Below are positions 45,877 to 54,789 of a DNA stretch of 64,000 bases, in pieces (positions within the stretch are counted from its first letter, which is position 1; every line of letters begins with the position of its first letter). The stretch lies in contig JANWWT010000002.1 of assembly GCA_025055675.1 (NCBI GenBank), positions 62,001 to 126,000 of the forward strand. Direction: 5' to 3'. The position numbers and the translations under genes were made by a program. A model generated the notes under the pieces. It made no database searches. It was not told the DNA's origin and saw nothing but the letters and a program-made list of their open reading frames with translations. This stretch comes from Pseudanabaenaceae cyanobacterium SKYG29 (GTDB taxonomy: Bacteria > Cyanobacteriota > Cyanobacteriia > Pseudanabaenales > Pseudanabaenaceae).

Positions 45877-46848
45877 TTCCTGCCAGACCCGATCGAGGAG
45901 TTGATCAATCCCTGTGCGCGTAGCAGCGGAGATAAGGAGAGGGGGAAAACCGAGAATATCGGCAAACTGGGCTTGCCAGTGGTGGGGGTCTGCTACTGCA
46001 TCGATTTTGTTGAGGGCAAGGATGCGTCGTTTTTCTGGTAAACCGTGACCATAGGCGGCTAGTTCCTTGAGGATTGTGTGATAGTCACCGATCGGGTCAG
46101 GAGCTGTCAGATCAACCAAATGGATGAGCAAGCGCGTTCGTTCGATGTGGCGGAGGAAGTCATGGCCTAGTCCTACGCCTAGGTGGGCACCCTCAATCAG
46201 CCCAGGAATGTCAGCAAAAACTACGCCATCGCCATCGGGTTTGGAGACTACCCCTAAATTGGGAACTAGGGTGGTAAAAGGATAATCGGCAATTTTGGGG
46301 CGGGCTGCTGAAACAACCGAGATAAGGGTGGATTTGCCCGCATTGGGTAAGCCAATAATACCCACATCCGCTAGGAGTTTTAGTTCTAGCCGCAGATGCC
46401 GCCGTTCCCCTGGCAAGCCCGGCAGAGCATATTCAGGAGCGCGGTTGGAATTGCTAAGGAAATGCTGATTGCCTAAGCCCCCCTTGCCCCCCTTGGCTAC
46501 TACCAGTTCCTGTCCTGGCTCTGTGAGGTCTCCCAAAATCTCGTCCCGATCGATGTCAATTACCACTGTGCCACAGGGCACTCTGATGCGGGTATCAGCG
46601 CCATTTGCCCCCGTCATGTTGTTGGGACCACCCCGTTTGCCAGGTTCCGCCTTAAACACCTTCTGGTAGCGAAAATCTAGGAGGGTTTGCAGGTCATGGG
46701 TAGCCACGAGAATCACGGAGCCACCCCAACCGCCATTGCCCCCTGAGGGTCCCCCCGCTGGCACATACTTTTCCCTGCGGAAGGCCACAATACCGTCGCC
46801 CCCCTTGCCCCCCTGCACAATAATTTCCGCTTGGTCAATGAATTGCAT
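45850..46848 (-). CDS. obg: Obg family GTPase
   Basis: ObgE/CgtA, a ribosome-assembly GTPase. From ATG 46848 the Gly-rich OBG domain begins [19 protein letters not shown] and is followed by the G domain with [36 protein letters not shown] and NKID. Its length is about 332 residues. The longer frame to 46944 adds a 32-residue stretch unrelated to the family and overlapping the EVE gene, so I reject it. The start overlaps the upstream EVE gene end by 14 bases. Confidence 0.94.
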   Translation of the reverse strand: MQFIDQAEIIVQGGKGGDGIVAFRREKYVPAGGPSGGNGGWGGSVILVATHDLQTLLDFRYQKVFKAEPGKRGGPNNMTGANGADTRIRVPCGTVVIDIDRDEILGDLTEPGQELVVAKGGKGGLGNQHFLSNSNRAPEYALPGLPGERRHLRLELKLLADVGIIGLPNAGKSTLISVVSAARPKIADYPFTTLVPNLGVVSKPDGDGVVFADIPGLIEGAHLGVGLGHDFLRHIERTRLLIHLVDLTAPDPIGDYHTILKELAAYGHGLPEKRRILALNKIDAVADPHHWQAQFADILGFPPLLISAATRTGIDQLLDRVWQELKLIEVLQ

Positions 46849-47257
46849 CGCTGTAGTTGGCCAACTGCAATAGCAACTGCCAATGCTCAGGACTGACAGG
46901 TACAACCGACAAGCGGCTGTTAGTGAGCAAAGCAAACCCGACAAAACCAGGGTGAGATTTAATTTTAGCCAAACTAACGGGCTGGGGGAGAGGCGCTACC
47001 TTTTCCAGGTCAAATACTACTAACTTAGGGTCATTGTGTTGGGGGTCGGGATAGGGAGCAGAAATTACTCTGGCAATTCCGACTGCCCGCCGCTCTTCTC
47101 CCGTGTGGTAAATCAGGGCTAAGTCCCCCACTTGGATGGTCCTGATGTATTTCAAGGCTAAATTGTTCGCCACCCCGTCCCAAACGGTAGTCCCATCCCG
47201 ATCGAGGTCACTGTAACTGTAAACGTGGGGTTCCGTCTTCAGCAGCCAGTATGCCAT
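46835..47257 (-). CDS. EVE domain protein
   Basis: A 140-residue protein starting [18 protein letters not shown], with [38 protein letters not shown] and the C-terminal [13 protein letters not shown]. This is the EVE/PUA-like fold, which binds modified bases; human THYN1 is a relative. No modification enzyme is adjacent. The stop codon of the preceding gene 47258 abuts the start, and its own end overlaps obg by 14 bases. Confidence 0.88.
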   Translation of the reverse strand: MAYWLLKTEPHVYSYSDLDRDGTTVWDGVANNLALKYIRTIQVGDLALIYHTGEERRAVGIARVISAPYPDPQHNDPKLVVFDLEKVAPLPQPVSLAKIKSHPGFVGFALLTNSRLSVVPVSPEHWQLLLQLANYSDAIH

Positions 47258-47917
47258 CTAAGCCTTGGGAGTGAGGAGCTTGACTTGAGCGATCGGGGCA
47301 CGACAGTTATCGCCCAGCAAATAGGCATAACCATCAGCAGTTTTCACCCCCACACAGGGATAGAGGTACACAAACAAATCCCCTAGGTTTTCATCAATTA
47401 ACAGCTGGAATTTGGGCAGACCCTCAATCATCTCCCCCTCTAGGAAATTTTCCTTGGGTGTTTGGCGCAGGAGGGAGGTAAACGTAAAAGTGTCGTTGAC
47501 TTGGGCATATTCCTGGCGCTTACCCCAGTCTAGTAGTTCGTAGGTAATTGCAGACCCGATCGTAGTTGTCCAAAATGCCTTGGTTGTCAATTCCTGTGAC
47601 GCTTGCTGTGCCTGCTGGGCGAGGACAGACCGATCGATGTTGTCCCAGCCGTACATAGTAAGTACCCACTCATAGCTTTTACCGTAGGGTTGCACCAAAA
47701 CTGTTACTGTATTACTGTAAGCACTATCTGCAGGCAAGCGGGAGAGGGCAGGACCTACCTGCCAGTCCAAACGACGATAGAATTCCTCCACAGCTTCCAG
47801 TTCCGCTCGGATTGCCAGCCATGCCCATTGGGTAGTTTTGCCCTGCAGCCAGGTGAGATAGTCGATATAGCCAACGGGGGGCGCTTCCGCGTGTACCTCA
47901 ATTTTGCGCATAGCCAA
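47258..47917 (-). CDS. Conserved hypothetical protein
   Basis: A soluble protein of 219 residues without signal peptide, membrane segment or motif I recognise. Features are RKIEVHAEAPPVGYIDYL at the N terminus, several WxW/YGWD aromatic groups and a C-terminal CRAPIAQVKLLTPK. It starts divergently about 105 bases from psaC. It is likely real because the frame fills the gap to the EVE gene exactly. I do not assign a function. Confidence 0.6.
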   Translation of the reverse strand: MAMRKIEVHAEAPPVGYIDYLTWLQGKTTQWAWLAIRAELEAVEEFYRRLDWQVGPALSRLPADSAYSNTVTVLVQPYGKSYEWVLTMYGWDNIDRSVLAQQAQQASQELTTKAFWTTTIGSAITYELLDWGKRQEYAQVNDTFTFTSLLRQTPKENFLEGEMIEGLPKFQLLIDENLGDLFVYLYPCVGVKTADGYAYLLGDNCRAPIAQVKLLTPKA

Positions 47918-47977
47918 CCTGAATATTAAGTTGTTTTAAGTTATTCTACCTTCTTTAAGCACAGGGCAAATCTCTAG

Positions 47978-48268
<291 letters not shown>

Positions 48269-48298
48269 CTATCATTGCGCGGGGGGGAGTGCTAGCAG

Positions 48299-48667
48299 TT
48301 ACTCCTCCTTGCTTTGTAGCCAGTATTTGACTTGTTGTTCCACATTGGCAATATCGATCGGCTTAGGGATGTAGTCATTACACCCCGCTGCCAGAGCAGA
48401 TTCGCGGTCTCCCTTCATAGCATGGGCAGTGATCGCAATAATGGGAGTTTTATTACCACTTTGACGGATTTGGCGGGCAATTTCCCAGCCATCTACTTCG
48501 GGTAGGGCGAGGTCGAGGAGGATCAAATCCGCCCGATGTTTTTGCAGCCAAGCAAGGGCATCTTTGCCATTGTTGATACACACTAATTGGTAGTCATCCT
48601 CGAGGACTTGTTTGAGGAGGATTTGGTTGTCGATGGAGTCTTCAATAATCAGAATCAGACGGTTTAT
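48299..48667 (-). CDS. Stand-alone response regulator with apparent AUA start
   Basis: A 122-residue CheY-like receiver. The acidic pair EDS near residue 9, the phospho-acceptor Asp in LILLDLALPEVDGWE, Thr in IAITAHAM and Lys in DYIPKPID are intact. The only standard start codon (ATG 48583) would delete the first 28 residues, including the acidic pocket. In frame, the sequence ATA at 48665-48667, 7 bases after AAGGAG, gives the normal start NRLILIIEDS. The ATA overlaps the asparaginase TAA stop (ATAA), so re-initiation after termination is plausible. The gene ends 30 bases from psaC, convergent. Confidence 0.8.
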   Translation of the reverse strand: MNRLILIIEDSIDNQILLKQVLEDDYQLVCINNGKDALAWLQKHRADLILLDLALPEVDGWEIARQIRQSGNKTPIIAITAHAMKGDRESALAAGCNDYIPKPIDIANVEQQVKYWLQSKEE

Positions 48668-49602
48668 GTCAGTTCTCCTTCTACTTCCAAGCGACTAAAT
48701 TCCCCTACCCTGGCAAATGTGTCTGCCAGTTGGTCAGTGATCGCTGATTCTACCCACCCCAGCTGCCGCAGGACATAGATAGCAACTGCCTGTTTTGCTC
48801 GCTTGCTGCCGTCAGCAACTTTGATAGCGATGCCTAGTCCTTCTGCTATCTTACCTAAGCACTGTAGGCCCTCTGCACCCGATTTGCTTAGAATTGTCCC
48901 TCCAGTTACCGTCATCACTTCTGTATCAAACTCTCCCTTCCCTGCTACCAGTTCGGGATAGGTGGTCATGGCTCTAGCAATGCGCTCTAGGTGCAAGTGT
49001 TCATAGCCTGACAGAAAGGCGTATAAACTAGCCAGTTGACCAATCTCCAATAGATAGGTGGGAGCCGTACAGTCATCATGGGCATACACCAGTTCTGCAG
49101 GGGGCATATGCAATAGTTCCCCTAGTTTTTCCCGAATCAGTTGTTGGACAGGGTGGTCGCGGTCAGTGTAAGTGGCAATATCCCAGTTCTGCTGGCGACA
49201 AACGGCTAGCATCCCCGCATGTTTACCAGAACAGTTGTGCTGTAGGGAGCTGTCCCGATCGCCTTTGGGGCATTTGAGGTATTCGGGCTCCACATCACAC
49301 TGCCAGAGAATGTGGAAGACAAGGCGACTCTGTTCGATCGTTCCCTGGTGAGACCCACACATAAGGGCAAGGTGACGATCGTTGAGATGGAAACGGTCTA
49401 GAGTACCAGTGGTAACAACGGGGAGAGCTTGAATGGGTTTAAGGCAAGAGCGGGCAAAGATGGGGTGTTCAAAGTCACCAGCAGCAGCAATGATCCGACC
49501 GCGGTGATCGGCAACCGCCACATCACAGTAGTGAATAGATTCGGTGATACCCTCTCGCAACAGACGAACTACCAAGGGGGCAGAGCGGGGGCGACGGCTC
49601 AT
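48664..49602 (-). CDS. Asparaginase (L-asparaginase II family)
   Basis: A 312-residue protein of the PF06089 asparaginase family, starting PRSAPLVVRLLREGITESIH. Conserved stretches are FARSCLKPIQALPVV, ALMCGSHQG, HNCSGKHAGMLAVC and the C-terminal TGGTILSKSGAEGLQCL. It hydrolyses asparagine to aspartate and ammonia and is distinct from the amyloglucosidase-like IaaA type. Its stop overlaps the start of the response regulator. Confidence 0.9.
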   Translation of the reverse strand: MSRRPRSAPLVVRLLREGITESIHYCDVAVADHRGRIIAAAGDFEHPIFARSCLKPIQALPVVTTGTLDRFHLNDRHLALMCGSHQGTIEQSRLVFHILWQCDVEPEYLKCPKGDRDSSLQHNCSGKHAGMLAVCRQQNWDIATYTDRDHPVQQLIREKLGELLHMPPAELVYAHDDCTAPTYLLEIGQLASLYAFLSGYEHLHLERIARAMTTYPELVAGKGEFDTEVMTVTGGTILSKSGAEGLQCLGKIAEGLGIAIKVADGSKRAKQAVAIYVLRQLGWVESAITDQLADTFARVGEFSRLEVEGELT

Positions 49603-49673
49603 GTAGTCCTCCGGGGCGAAGCGCTAATAGGGGCAGGCAGTTTAAGGTAGGGGAGTGGTAAGCAGGGTAAATT

Positions 49674-50558
49674 ATGGAATCCCAATATTGGCAGTACCGC
49701 GAAGTATCTATTCACTACGTGCAGTTGGGAAGTAATCCCGACTATCCCCCCTTGTTGTTGGTACATGGGTTTGGCGCTTCTACGGATCACTGGCGTAAAA
49801 ATATCACAGAACTGGGGCAAGAGTTAGAGGTATGGGCAATTGACCTACTGGGGTTTGGCAGGTCACAGAAACCACGCTGGCGTTACTCCGCTGATTTGTG
49901 GCGGGATCAGCTCCTCAATTTTATCAAAGAGAAAATCCAACGACCGACCATTTTAGTAGGAAACTCCTTAGGGGGCTACGTCTCCCTGTGCTGTGCTGCT
50001 GATGCCAAGGAATGGGTGGCAGGTGTTATCCTCCTCAACAGTGCCGGTGCCTTCAGTGATTCTACCCCCCTCGGTGCCCAACCCCCAAGTCCTTGGACAA
50101 AGTTGCTCCGATCGGCTATCCGCGCTCTCCTGCAGCAGTCTTGGTTTAGTTATCTCCTCTTCCAATTTGTGCGGCAAAAATCGCAAATCCGCAAAACTCT
50201 GTTACAGGTCTATGTCGATAAGTCAGCTGTGACAGAACAGTTAGTGGAGGAAATCTATCGCCCCTCCTGTGACCCAGGGGCTGCCCATGTCTTTGCCTCG
50301 GTCTTTACCAGCCGCCAGGGACGTACGGTAGACCAACTACTGCAGACTATAGATTGTCCCCTACTGGCTATCTGGGGCACCGGTGACCCCTGGATGGACT
50401 GTGCTACTAGGAGTCAAAAATTCCGCACCTATTACCCCGACCTGCAGGAAGTTTTTCTCCCCGCTGGGCACTGCCCCCATGACGAAGCACCGAAAGCAGT
50501 CAATGAAGCAATTCGATCGTGGCTGCGGACCTGTGTTAGAGGCTGTACCGTTCCCTAA
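49674..50558 (+). CDS. Alpha/beta-fold hydrolase
   Basis: A 294-residue alpha/beta hydrolase. The oxyanion-region LLVHGFGASTDHW, the nucleophile elbow GNSLGGYVSL with Ser, the acid in GTGDPWMD and His in AGHCPHDEAP form the expected triad. It has no signal peptide. Cyanobacterial enzymes of this type include chlorophyll-related dephytylases and unassigned esterases, and the substrate is unknown. Its end overlaps the Hpt gene on the other strand by 23 bases. Confidence 0.88.
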   Translation: MESQYWQYREVSIHYVQLGSNPDYPPLLLVHGFGASTDHWRKNITELGQELEVWAIDLLGFGRSQKPRWRYSADLWRDQLLNFIKEKIQRPTILVGNSLGGYVSLCCAADAKEWVAGVILLNSAGAFSDSTPLGAQPPSPWTKLLRSAIRALLQQSWFSYLLFQFVRQKSQIRKTLLQVYVDKSAVTEQLVEEIYRPSCDPGAAHVFASVFTSRQGRTVDQLLQTIDCPLLAIWGTGDPWMDCATRSQKFRTYYPDLQEVFLPAGHCPHDEAPKAVNEAIRSWLRTCVRGCTVP

Positions 50559-50874
50559 ACAGTTGTTTAACTTTTTCTAATTCCACCGCCATCCGTTCCA
50601 GAGTGATAGCTAGGGAATCGATCTGCTGGGCTTTCGCCTCCCTTTCCAAGTTGACTGCCAGGGTTTGCATCTCTTGCGCTCCCACATTAGCACTTGCCCC
50701 CTTGATGTGGTGTGCCTCCTTGGCTACCCTATCCCAGTCTGTACCCCTCTGTGCTAGCTTGGCTGCTTCCAGGTGTAGTTCCGTGTCCTCTATATAGACT
50801 TGCAGTAGTTCTGCTTCAAAGTCCCGATCGTTGTCCGAGACAGTTGCCAGGTAGTTGAGGTCAATACTATGCAT
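50536..50874 (-). CDS. Hpt-domain phosphotransfer protein
   Basis: A single histidine-phosphotransfer domain of 112 residues, all helical. The phosphorylatable His lies in AHHIKGASANVGA and the family DRDFEAELLQVYIEDTE start is visible. It would shuttle phosphate in a multistep phosphorelay; a lone receiver gene lies 2 kb away at 48.3 kb but no kinase is nearby. It begins one base after the stop of the lipoprotein gene upstream. Confidence 0.9.
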   Translation of the reverse strand: MHSIDLNYLATVSDNDRDFEAELLQVYIEDTELHLEAAKLAQRGTDWDRVAKEAHHIKGASANVGAQEMQTLAVNLEREAKAQQIDSLAITLERMAVELEKVKQLFRERYSL

Positions 50875-50875
50875 C

Positions 50876-51739
50876 TCAGGGAGTAGGCTGAGGAGTTTCA
50901 GAGGCTACAGCTATGGCTTCTCCTACACCACGGCGGACTTCTGTACCGAATTGTTCCAGTACCACAGAGGGAGTCAAGCCAGTTATGTCAATTGCTTTCA
51001 CCAACACCTTGCCATCAGCAATCCTCTGACCAGGACGAATTGTGCGGCTAGGCAAGCGGTCACCAGGTATACTGGCGATTGCCAACACTTCGGAACCAAT
51101 TTGCAGAACTCCCGCAATACGCACTTGCTTGGCTTCCACAGGCTCCGGCGGCGGTGGAACTTCACTGGGAGCAGCAATTGGTTCTTTGACAACAATTGTA
51201 CCCCTCGGTGCTCTGGGGGGACGGGGGCGGGGTGGCGGAGCAGCTGTTGCCTTAGGCGGTGGCGGGAGCGGTGGAATTTGTGCATCCAGTTCTTGGAAGG
51301 GGTCCTTCCTCCCTTCAGTAGCTTTTAGTTGCTTGAGCCGTTCTTCCCGATCGATGGGGTCAATCAAATCAACAGGAGGTTGCACAATAGGGGGCGCGGT
51401 GAAGGGTTCAGCCATAGTGACTTTAGGTAAGGGCTTAGCTTCAGCTACCTTATCTTCTGCGGCAGGAATAACACAGGGCGGTATATTAGTCGCACTGCAG
51501 AAGCGTAATTGCTTGTTATTAGCTAATTCTCGCACCTGTTGACAGATTTGCCCTAAATTCCGCCTCTGCGTTTTAATTAGTCTGGGTTTGGGAATATTCT
51601 CGAAAGCTTCACGAGTGATATTGCCGTCTTTGTCAAAATAAACCGAACACTCCCTCGTCACCTCTTCGTTGGGGTCTCCACAGGCACTCAGTAGTCCCAC
51701 TAGCATCAGCCCCATTGCCACGGCGGAATATTTGCGCAT
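50876..51739 (-). CDS. Lipoprotein with PilP/GspC-like C-terminal domain
   Basis: From ATG 51739 the protein has 287 residues and begins with a lipoprotein signal, RKYSAVAMGLMLVGLLSAC, with lipobox LSAC at about residues 16-19. A Pro/Glu-rich middle follows and the last 85 residues (AGVLQIGSEVLAIASIPG, RPGQRIADGKVLVKAID, VVLEQFG) resemble the small beta domains of PilP and GspC. The next upstream gene encodes a paralogue. The longer frame to 51874 lacks a signal and overlaps the neighbour, so I reject it. Role in the pilus or envelope is inferred. Confidence 0.65.
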   Translation of the reverse strand: MRKYSAVAMGLMLVGLLSACGDPNEEVTRECSVYFDKDGNITREAFENIPKPRLIKTQRRNLGQICQQVRELANNKQLRFCSATNIPPCVIPAAEDKVAEAKPLPKVTMAEPFTAPPIVQPPVDLIDPIDREERLKQLKATEGRKDPFQELDAQIPPLPPPPKATAAPPPRPRPPRAPRGTIVVKEPIAAPSEVPPPPEPVEAKQVRIAGVLQIGSEVLAIASIPGDRLPSRTIRPGQRIADGKVLVKAIDITGLTPSVVLEQFGTEVRRGVGEAIAVASETPQPTP

Positions 51740-51803
51740 ACCTGACTTCAACTCCTTCGCCACGATTCTAGTCCCTTGGGGCAGATTTGGCAACCATAAA
51801 AAG

Positions 51804-52424
51804 TCATTCCTCTTGGTCAAGACCATGGGTGAATTCAGCATTGTTTTGTTCCAAAATGACAAGAGGACGCTCACTAACTTCGATCGTTTTTACCAGCACT
51901 TTGTTATCTGCTAAACGCTCCCCTTCTGTGACATATTGGGTTGTACCGCCCGGCACAGACACAATCGCATAGTTTTTGCCGCCAATTGCCATAGCGCCCA
52001 TGACTCTGATCTTTTCTGCTTCTAGGGGGGGAGGCGTGGTTTTTTCCACCACAGTTGGGGCAGGTAATTCTTCTTTTTGTGCTGGCACAGGAACTGTGGG
52101 TCTAGGGGGTAATTGTGGCATTGGGGGAGGGGGTAATGCTGTGGCAAAGGATGGGGGTTCAGGAGTTGTCTCTGGTATAGGTAGTTCCTCAACCACCGCA
52201 GGTGGACTCGCTAAATTAAAGGAAGGAATGCTACTTACTTCTCCTTTGGCAAACAGCACACCTGAATATCGAGGATTTGTTTTTACAGACTTATTTTTAC
52301 CAGAATCTGCCAGGTTAGGCAGTTCACCCGATCGGTCAATTCCTGAAAACAGCAAACTGTGGAGAATCCCTATCCCTATAACACAAGCCCCAATTGCCAC
52401 ATACCTCTTCATTGTTTTGGGCAC
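51804..52424 (-). CDS. Membrane-anchored PilP/GspC-like paralogue
   Basis: A 206-residue protein with one N-terminal span (YVAIGACVIGIGILHSLLF), a Pro-rich linker and a C-terminal domain (RVMGAMAIGGKNYAIVSVPG, TEGERLADNKVLVKTIEV, LVILEQNN). This C-terminal part lines up with that of the following lipoprotein gene (MGAMAIGG with AGVLQIGS, LADNKVLVKTIE with IADGKVLVKAID). The pair was probably made by duplication. Type IV pilus or secretion assembly is a guess from fold similarity; no pil gene is adjacent. Confidence 0.65.
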   Translation of the reverse strand: MPKTMKRYVAIGACVIGIGILHSLLFSGIDRSGELPNLADSGKNKSVKTNPRYSGVLFAKGEVSSIPSFNLASPPAVVEELPIPETTPEPPSFATALPPPPMPQLPPRPTVPVPAQKEELPAPTVVEKTTPPPLEAEKIRVMGAMAIGGKNYAIVSVPGGTTQYVTEGERLADNKVLVKTIEVSERPLVILEQNNAEFTHGLDQEE

Positions 52425-53771
52425 CTAAACCATCACCCTATTCCCTACTACAAAAGGCAAAAATTGTAAAGGCTTACCTCTAGTTTCACTGATAATTTTA
52501 CCCTGGGCATAGACCACCTGACCATTGACGATTGTATATTGGGGAAATCCTGTTAACCGCCAGCCAGTAAACGGGCTCCAACCGCATTTTGTCTGTAATT
52601 GTGTAGTTTCTACTGTTTGCCAGCGGTTAAGATCAACTAAGACTAAATCGGCATCCCAACCAACTCTAATTTCCCCTTTGCGGGGAATGCCATAGGCTAT
52701 AGCCACATTGCGACTCAACCAATTACTCACTTGGAAGAGAGTGCATTTGCCCTGGACAGCGGCTGTCAACATTAGAGGGAGAGAAGTCTCTACCCCTGGC
52801 ATACCTGAGGGGGAGTGGGGGTAGGGTTTGGCTTTTTCCTCTAGGGTGTGGGGAGCATGGTCAGTAGCAATAAAATCTAGAATACCGTCCTGTAATCCCT
52901 GCCAGAGGGCAGCGTTATCTGCTTCCGATCGCAGAGGCGGGTTCATCTGGGCTAGGGTGCCTAGGGTCTCGTAGGCAGCGGTATTGAGAAATAGGTGCTG
53001 GGGTGTAACTTCGGCGGTGATCCAGGGAGCCTTGTACTGGCGGAGGTAGTCCACTTCTAACTTAGTGGAGAGATGGAGAATGTGCAGACGACGACGATAC
53101 TTAAGGGAGAGATGTACAGCTTTAATGGTGGCTAGCAGAGCGGCTTGATCGTCTTGGATCAGGGAATGTAAACAGGGGTTAGCTGCCGGGAGATTGTCCA
53201 GTATTGCCGCTCGTCTCTGGCGAATACGCTGTTGGTCTTCCGCATGCACGGCAATTAGACGACTACCCTGGGCAAAAATTCGCTCTAACAACTCGTCGTC
53301 ATCTACTAGCAAATCCCCGTGCATTGACCCCATGAAAATCTTGATGCCGCAACAAGGCTCTACCTTCTCCAGTTCCTCTAGGTTGTAGCTGGTGGCACCG
53401 ATGAAAAAACCGTAGTTGACGATCGATTTTTCCCTGGCTCTGCGCAACTTATCTTCTAAGGTAGCCTGATTGACCGTGAGGGGTTTGGTATTGGGCATTT
53501 CCAAAAAACTGGTCACTCCCCCCCTAGCGCAGGCATAACTAGCGGTCTGTAAATCTTCTTTATGCTCCAACCCTGGCTCGCGGAAATGCACCTGGGGGTC
53601 AATTACTCCTGGCAGTAGAGTCAACCCCGTGCCATCAATTACCCGATCGGTCTCTAGGGCAATCTCTTCCCCAATTTGGGCTATCTTTTCTCCCTGTACT
53701 AGCACATCCAACTGTTGCACTGTCCCTGTTGGCAGGAGGACATGACTACCGCGAATTAACAAATCCTGCAT
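52425..53771 (-). CDS. pyrC: Dihydroorotase, class I subfamily
   Basis: A 448-residue amidohydrolase with the class I dihydroorotase layout, which closes the dihydroorotate ring in pyrimidine synthesis. Metal-site regions seen are GVIDPQVHFREPG, IKIFMGSMHGD (carboxy-Lys region), VHAEDQQR, HILHLST and IATDHAPHTLEEK. The first His of the usual HxH pair is Gln (DPQVHF). I recall this Gln in a subfamily found in many cyanobacteria, so activity may still be normal or this may be an allantoinase-like relative. The gene ends 1 base after the PilP-like gene start. Confidence 0.82.
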   Translation of the reverse strand: MQDLLIRGSHVLLPTGTVQQLDVLVQGEKIAQIGEEIALETDRVIDGTGLTLLPGVIDPQVHFREPGLEHKEDLQTASYACARGGVTSFLEMPNTKPLTVNQATLEDKLRRAREKSIVNYGFFIGATSYNLEELEKVEPCCGIKIFMGSMHGDLLVDDDELLERIFAQGSRLIAVHAEDQQRIRQRRAAILDNLPAANPCLHSLIQDDQAALLATIKAVHLSLKYRRRLHILHLSTKLEVDYLRQYKAPWITAEVTPQHLFLNTAAYETLGTLAQMNPPLRSEADNAALWQGLQDGILDFIATDHAPHTLEEKAKPYPHSPSGMPGVETSLPLMLTAAVQGKCTLFQVSNWLSRNVAIAYGIPRKGEIRVGWDADLVLVDLNRWQTVETTQLQTKCGWSPFTGWRLTGFPQYTIVNGQVVYAQGKIISETRGKPLQFLPFVVGNRVMV

Positions 53772-53782
53772 GGCCAGCTACC

Positions 53783-53812
53783 TTGACTCACTCTATTTTA
53801 TTGTGGTAGATT
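53783..53812 (+). promoter_or_regulatory. Candidate promoter for the str cluster
   Basis: TTGACT at 53783-53788 and TAGATT at 53807-53812 with an 18-base spacer fit a sigma-70-type promoter just before rpsL. A second TTGACA at 53821-53826 lies too close to the ATG to be the -35 box. The leader would be about 20 bases. Confidence 0.4.
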
Positions 53813-53838
53813 TTTAGACCGTTGACAAAATAGCCCCT

Positions 53839-54246
53839 ATGCCCACGATTCAGCAACTGATTCGGAGTGAGAGAACCGCTTTAAAGCAAAAGACCAAATC
53901 CCCTGCCCTTAAAGCCTGTCCCCAGCGGCGGGGAGTCTGCACTAGGGTTTACACCACCACCCCCAAAAAACCCAACTCTGCTTTACGTAAAGTAGCGCGC
54001 GTACGTCTTACCTCTGGGTTTGAAGTAACAGCCTACATACCTGGGATTGGTCATAATTTACAGCAGCACTCCGTAGTTCTGATTCGGGGCGGACGGGTTA
54101 AAGACTTACCCGGTGTACGTTACCACATCATCCGGGGCACCCTGGATACCGCAGGGGTCAAAGACCGCAAGCAAGGGCGCTCCAAATATGGGGCAAAACG
54201 ACCTAAACCAGGACAAGCCGCTGCTCCCACTGGCAAGAAGAAGTAG
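53839..54246 (+). CDS. rpsL: 30S ribosomal protein S12
   Basis: S12 of 135 residues, starting [18 protein letters not shown]. The decoding-centre loops [18 protein letters not shown] and [17 protein letters not shown] are intact; Lys at the streptomycin-linked positions is wild type. It is the first gene of the str cluster with rpsG, fusA and tuf. Confidence 0.97.
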   Translation: MPTIQQLIRSERTALKQKTKSPALKACPQRRGVCTRVYTTTPKKPNSALRKVARVRLTSGFEVTAYIPGIGHNLQQHSVVLIRGGRVKDLPGVRYHIIRGTLDTAGVKDRKQGRSKYGAKRPKPGQAAAPTGKKK

Positions 54247-54256
54247 GAGGTGAGAA

Positions 54257-54727
54257 ATGTCCCGTCGTAATCGTGCTATCAAACGTGTAACTCCCCCTGA
54301 GCCTGTTTACAACAGTCGCCTAGTTAATATGCTCATTAAAAGGCTGATGCTCAACGGCAAGCTGGCCCTGGCATCCCGTATTGTCTACAAAGCTTTGGAT
54401 TTGGTGGGTCAACGCACAGGTAATTCGCCCCTAGAGGTCTTTGAGCGGGCAGTCCGCAATGTCACACCCCTGGTGGAAGTCAAGGCAAAGCGAGTAGGGG
54501 GAGCCACCTATCAAGTGCCAATGGAAGTGCGCAGCGATCGAGGTGTTTCCCTTGCCCTACGATGGATTATCCAGTATGCCCGTCAGCGCAATGGCAAGGG
54601 GATGATCATCAAGTTGGCAAACGAGATTATGGACGCTTCCAACGAGACAGGGGGAGCTATTCGCAAGCGGGAAGAGACTCACAAGATGGCAGAAGCCAAC
54701 AAAGCCTTTGCCCACTACCGCTACTAA
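54257..54727 (+). CDS. rpsG: 30S ribosomal protein S7
   Basis: S7 of 156 residues, starting [20 protein letters not shown]. The 16S-binding helices and the C-terminal [12 protein letters not shown] end are standard. The GGAGG ribosome site in the short gap after rpsL is strong. Confidence 0.97.
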   Translation: MSRRNRAIKRVTPPEPVYNSRLVNMLIKRLMLNGKLALASRIVYKALDLVGQRTGNSPLEVFERAVRNVTPLVEVKAKRVGGATYQVPMEVRSDRGVSLALRWIIQYARQRNGKGMIIKLANEIMDASNETGGAIRKREETHKMAEANKAFAHYRY

Positions 54728-54789
54728 AGGCAGTTTGTGCTATTCTTTATACTGGTTTCAGATTTTCGCCCTGTGACGAGGACAACAAC

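Noticed and set aside
46849-46944. Longer N terminus for Obg
   Set aside because: The added residues are unrelated to the family and lie inside the EVE gene; the family start is MQFIDQAE.
54562-54789. Longer N terminus for EF-G
   Set aside because: It overlaps rpsG and EF-G begins at the conserved [13 protein letters not shown] segment.
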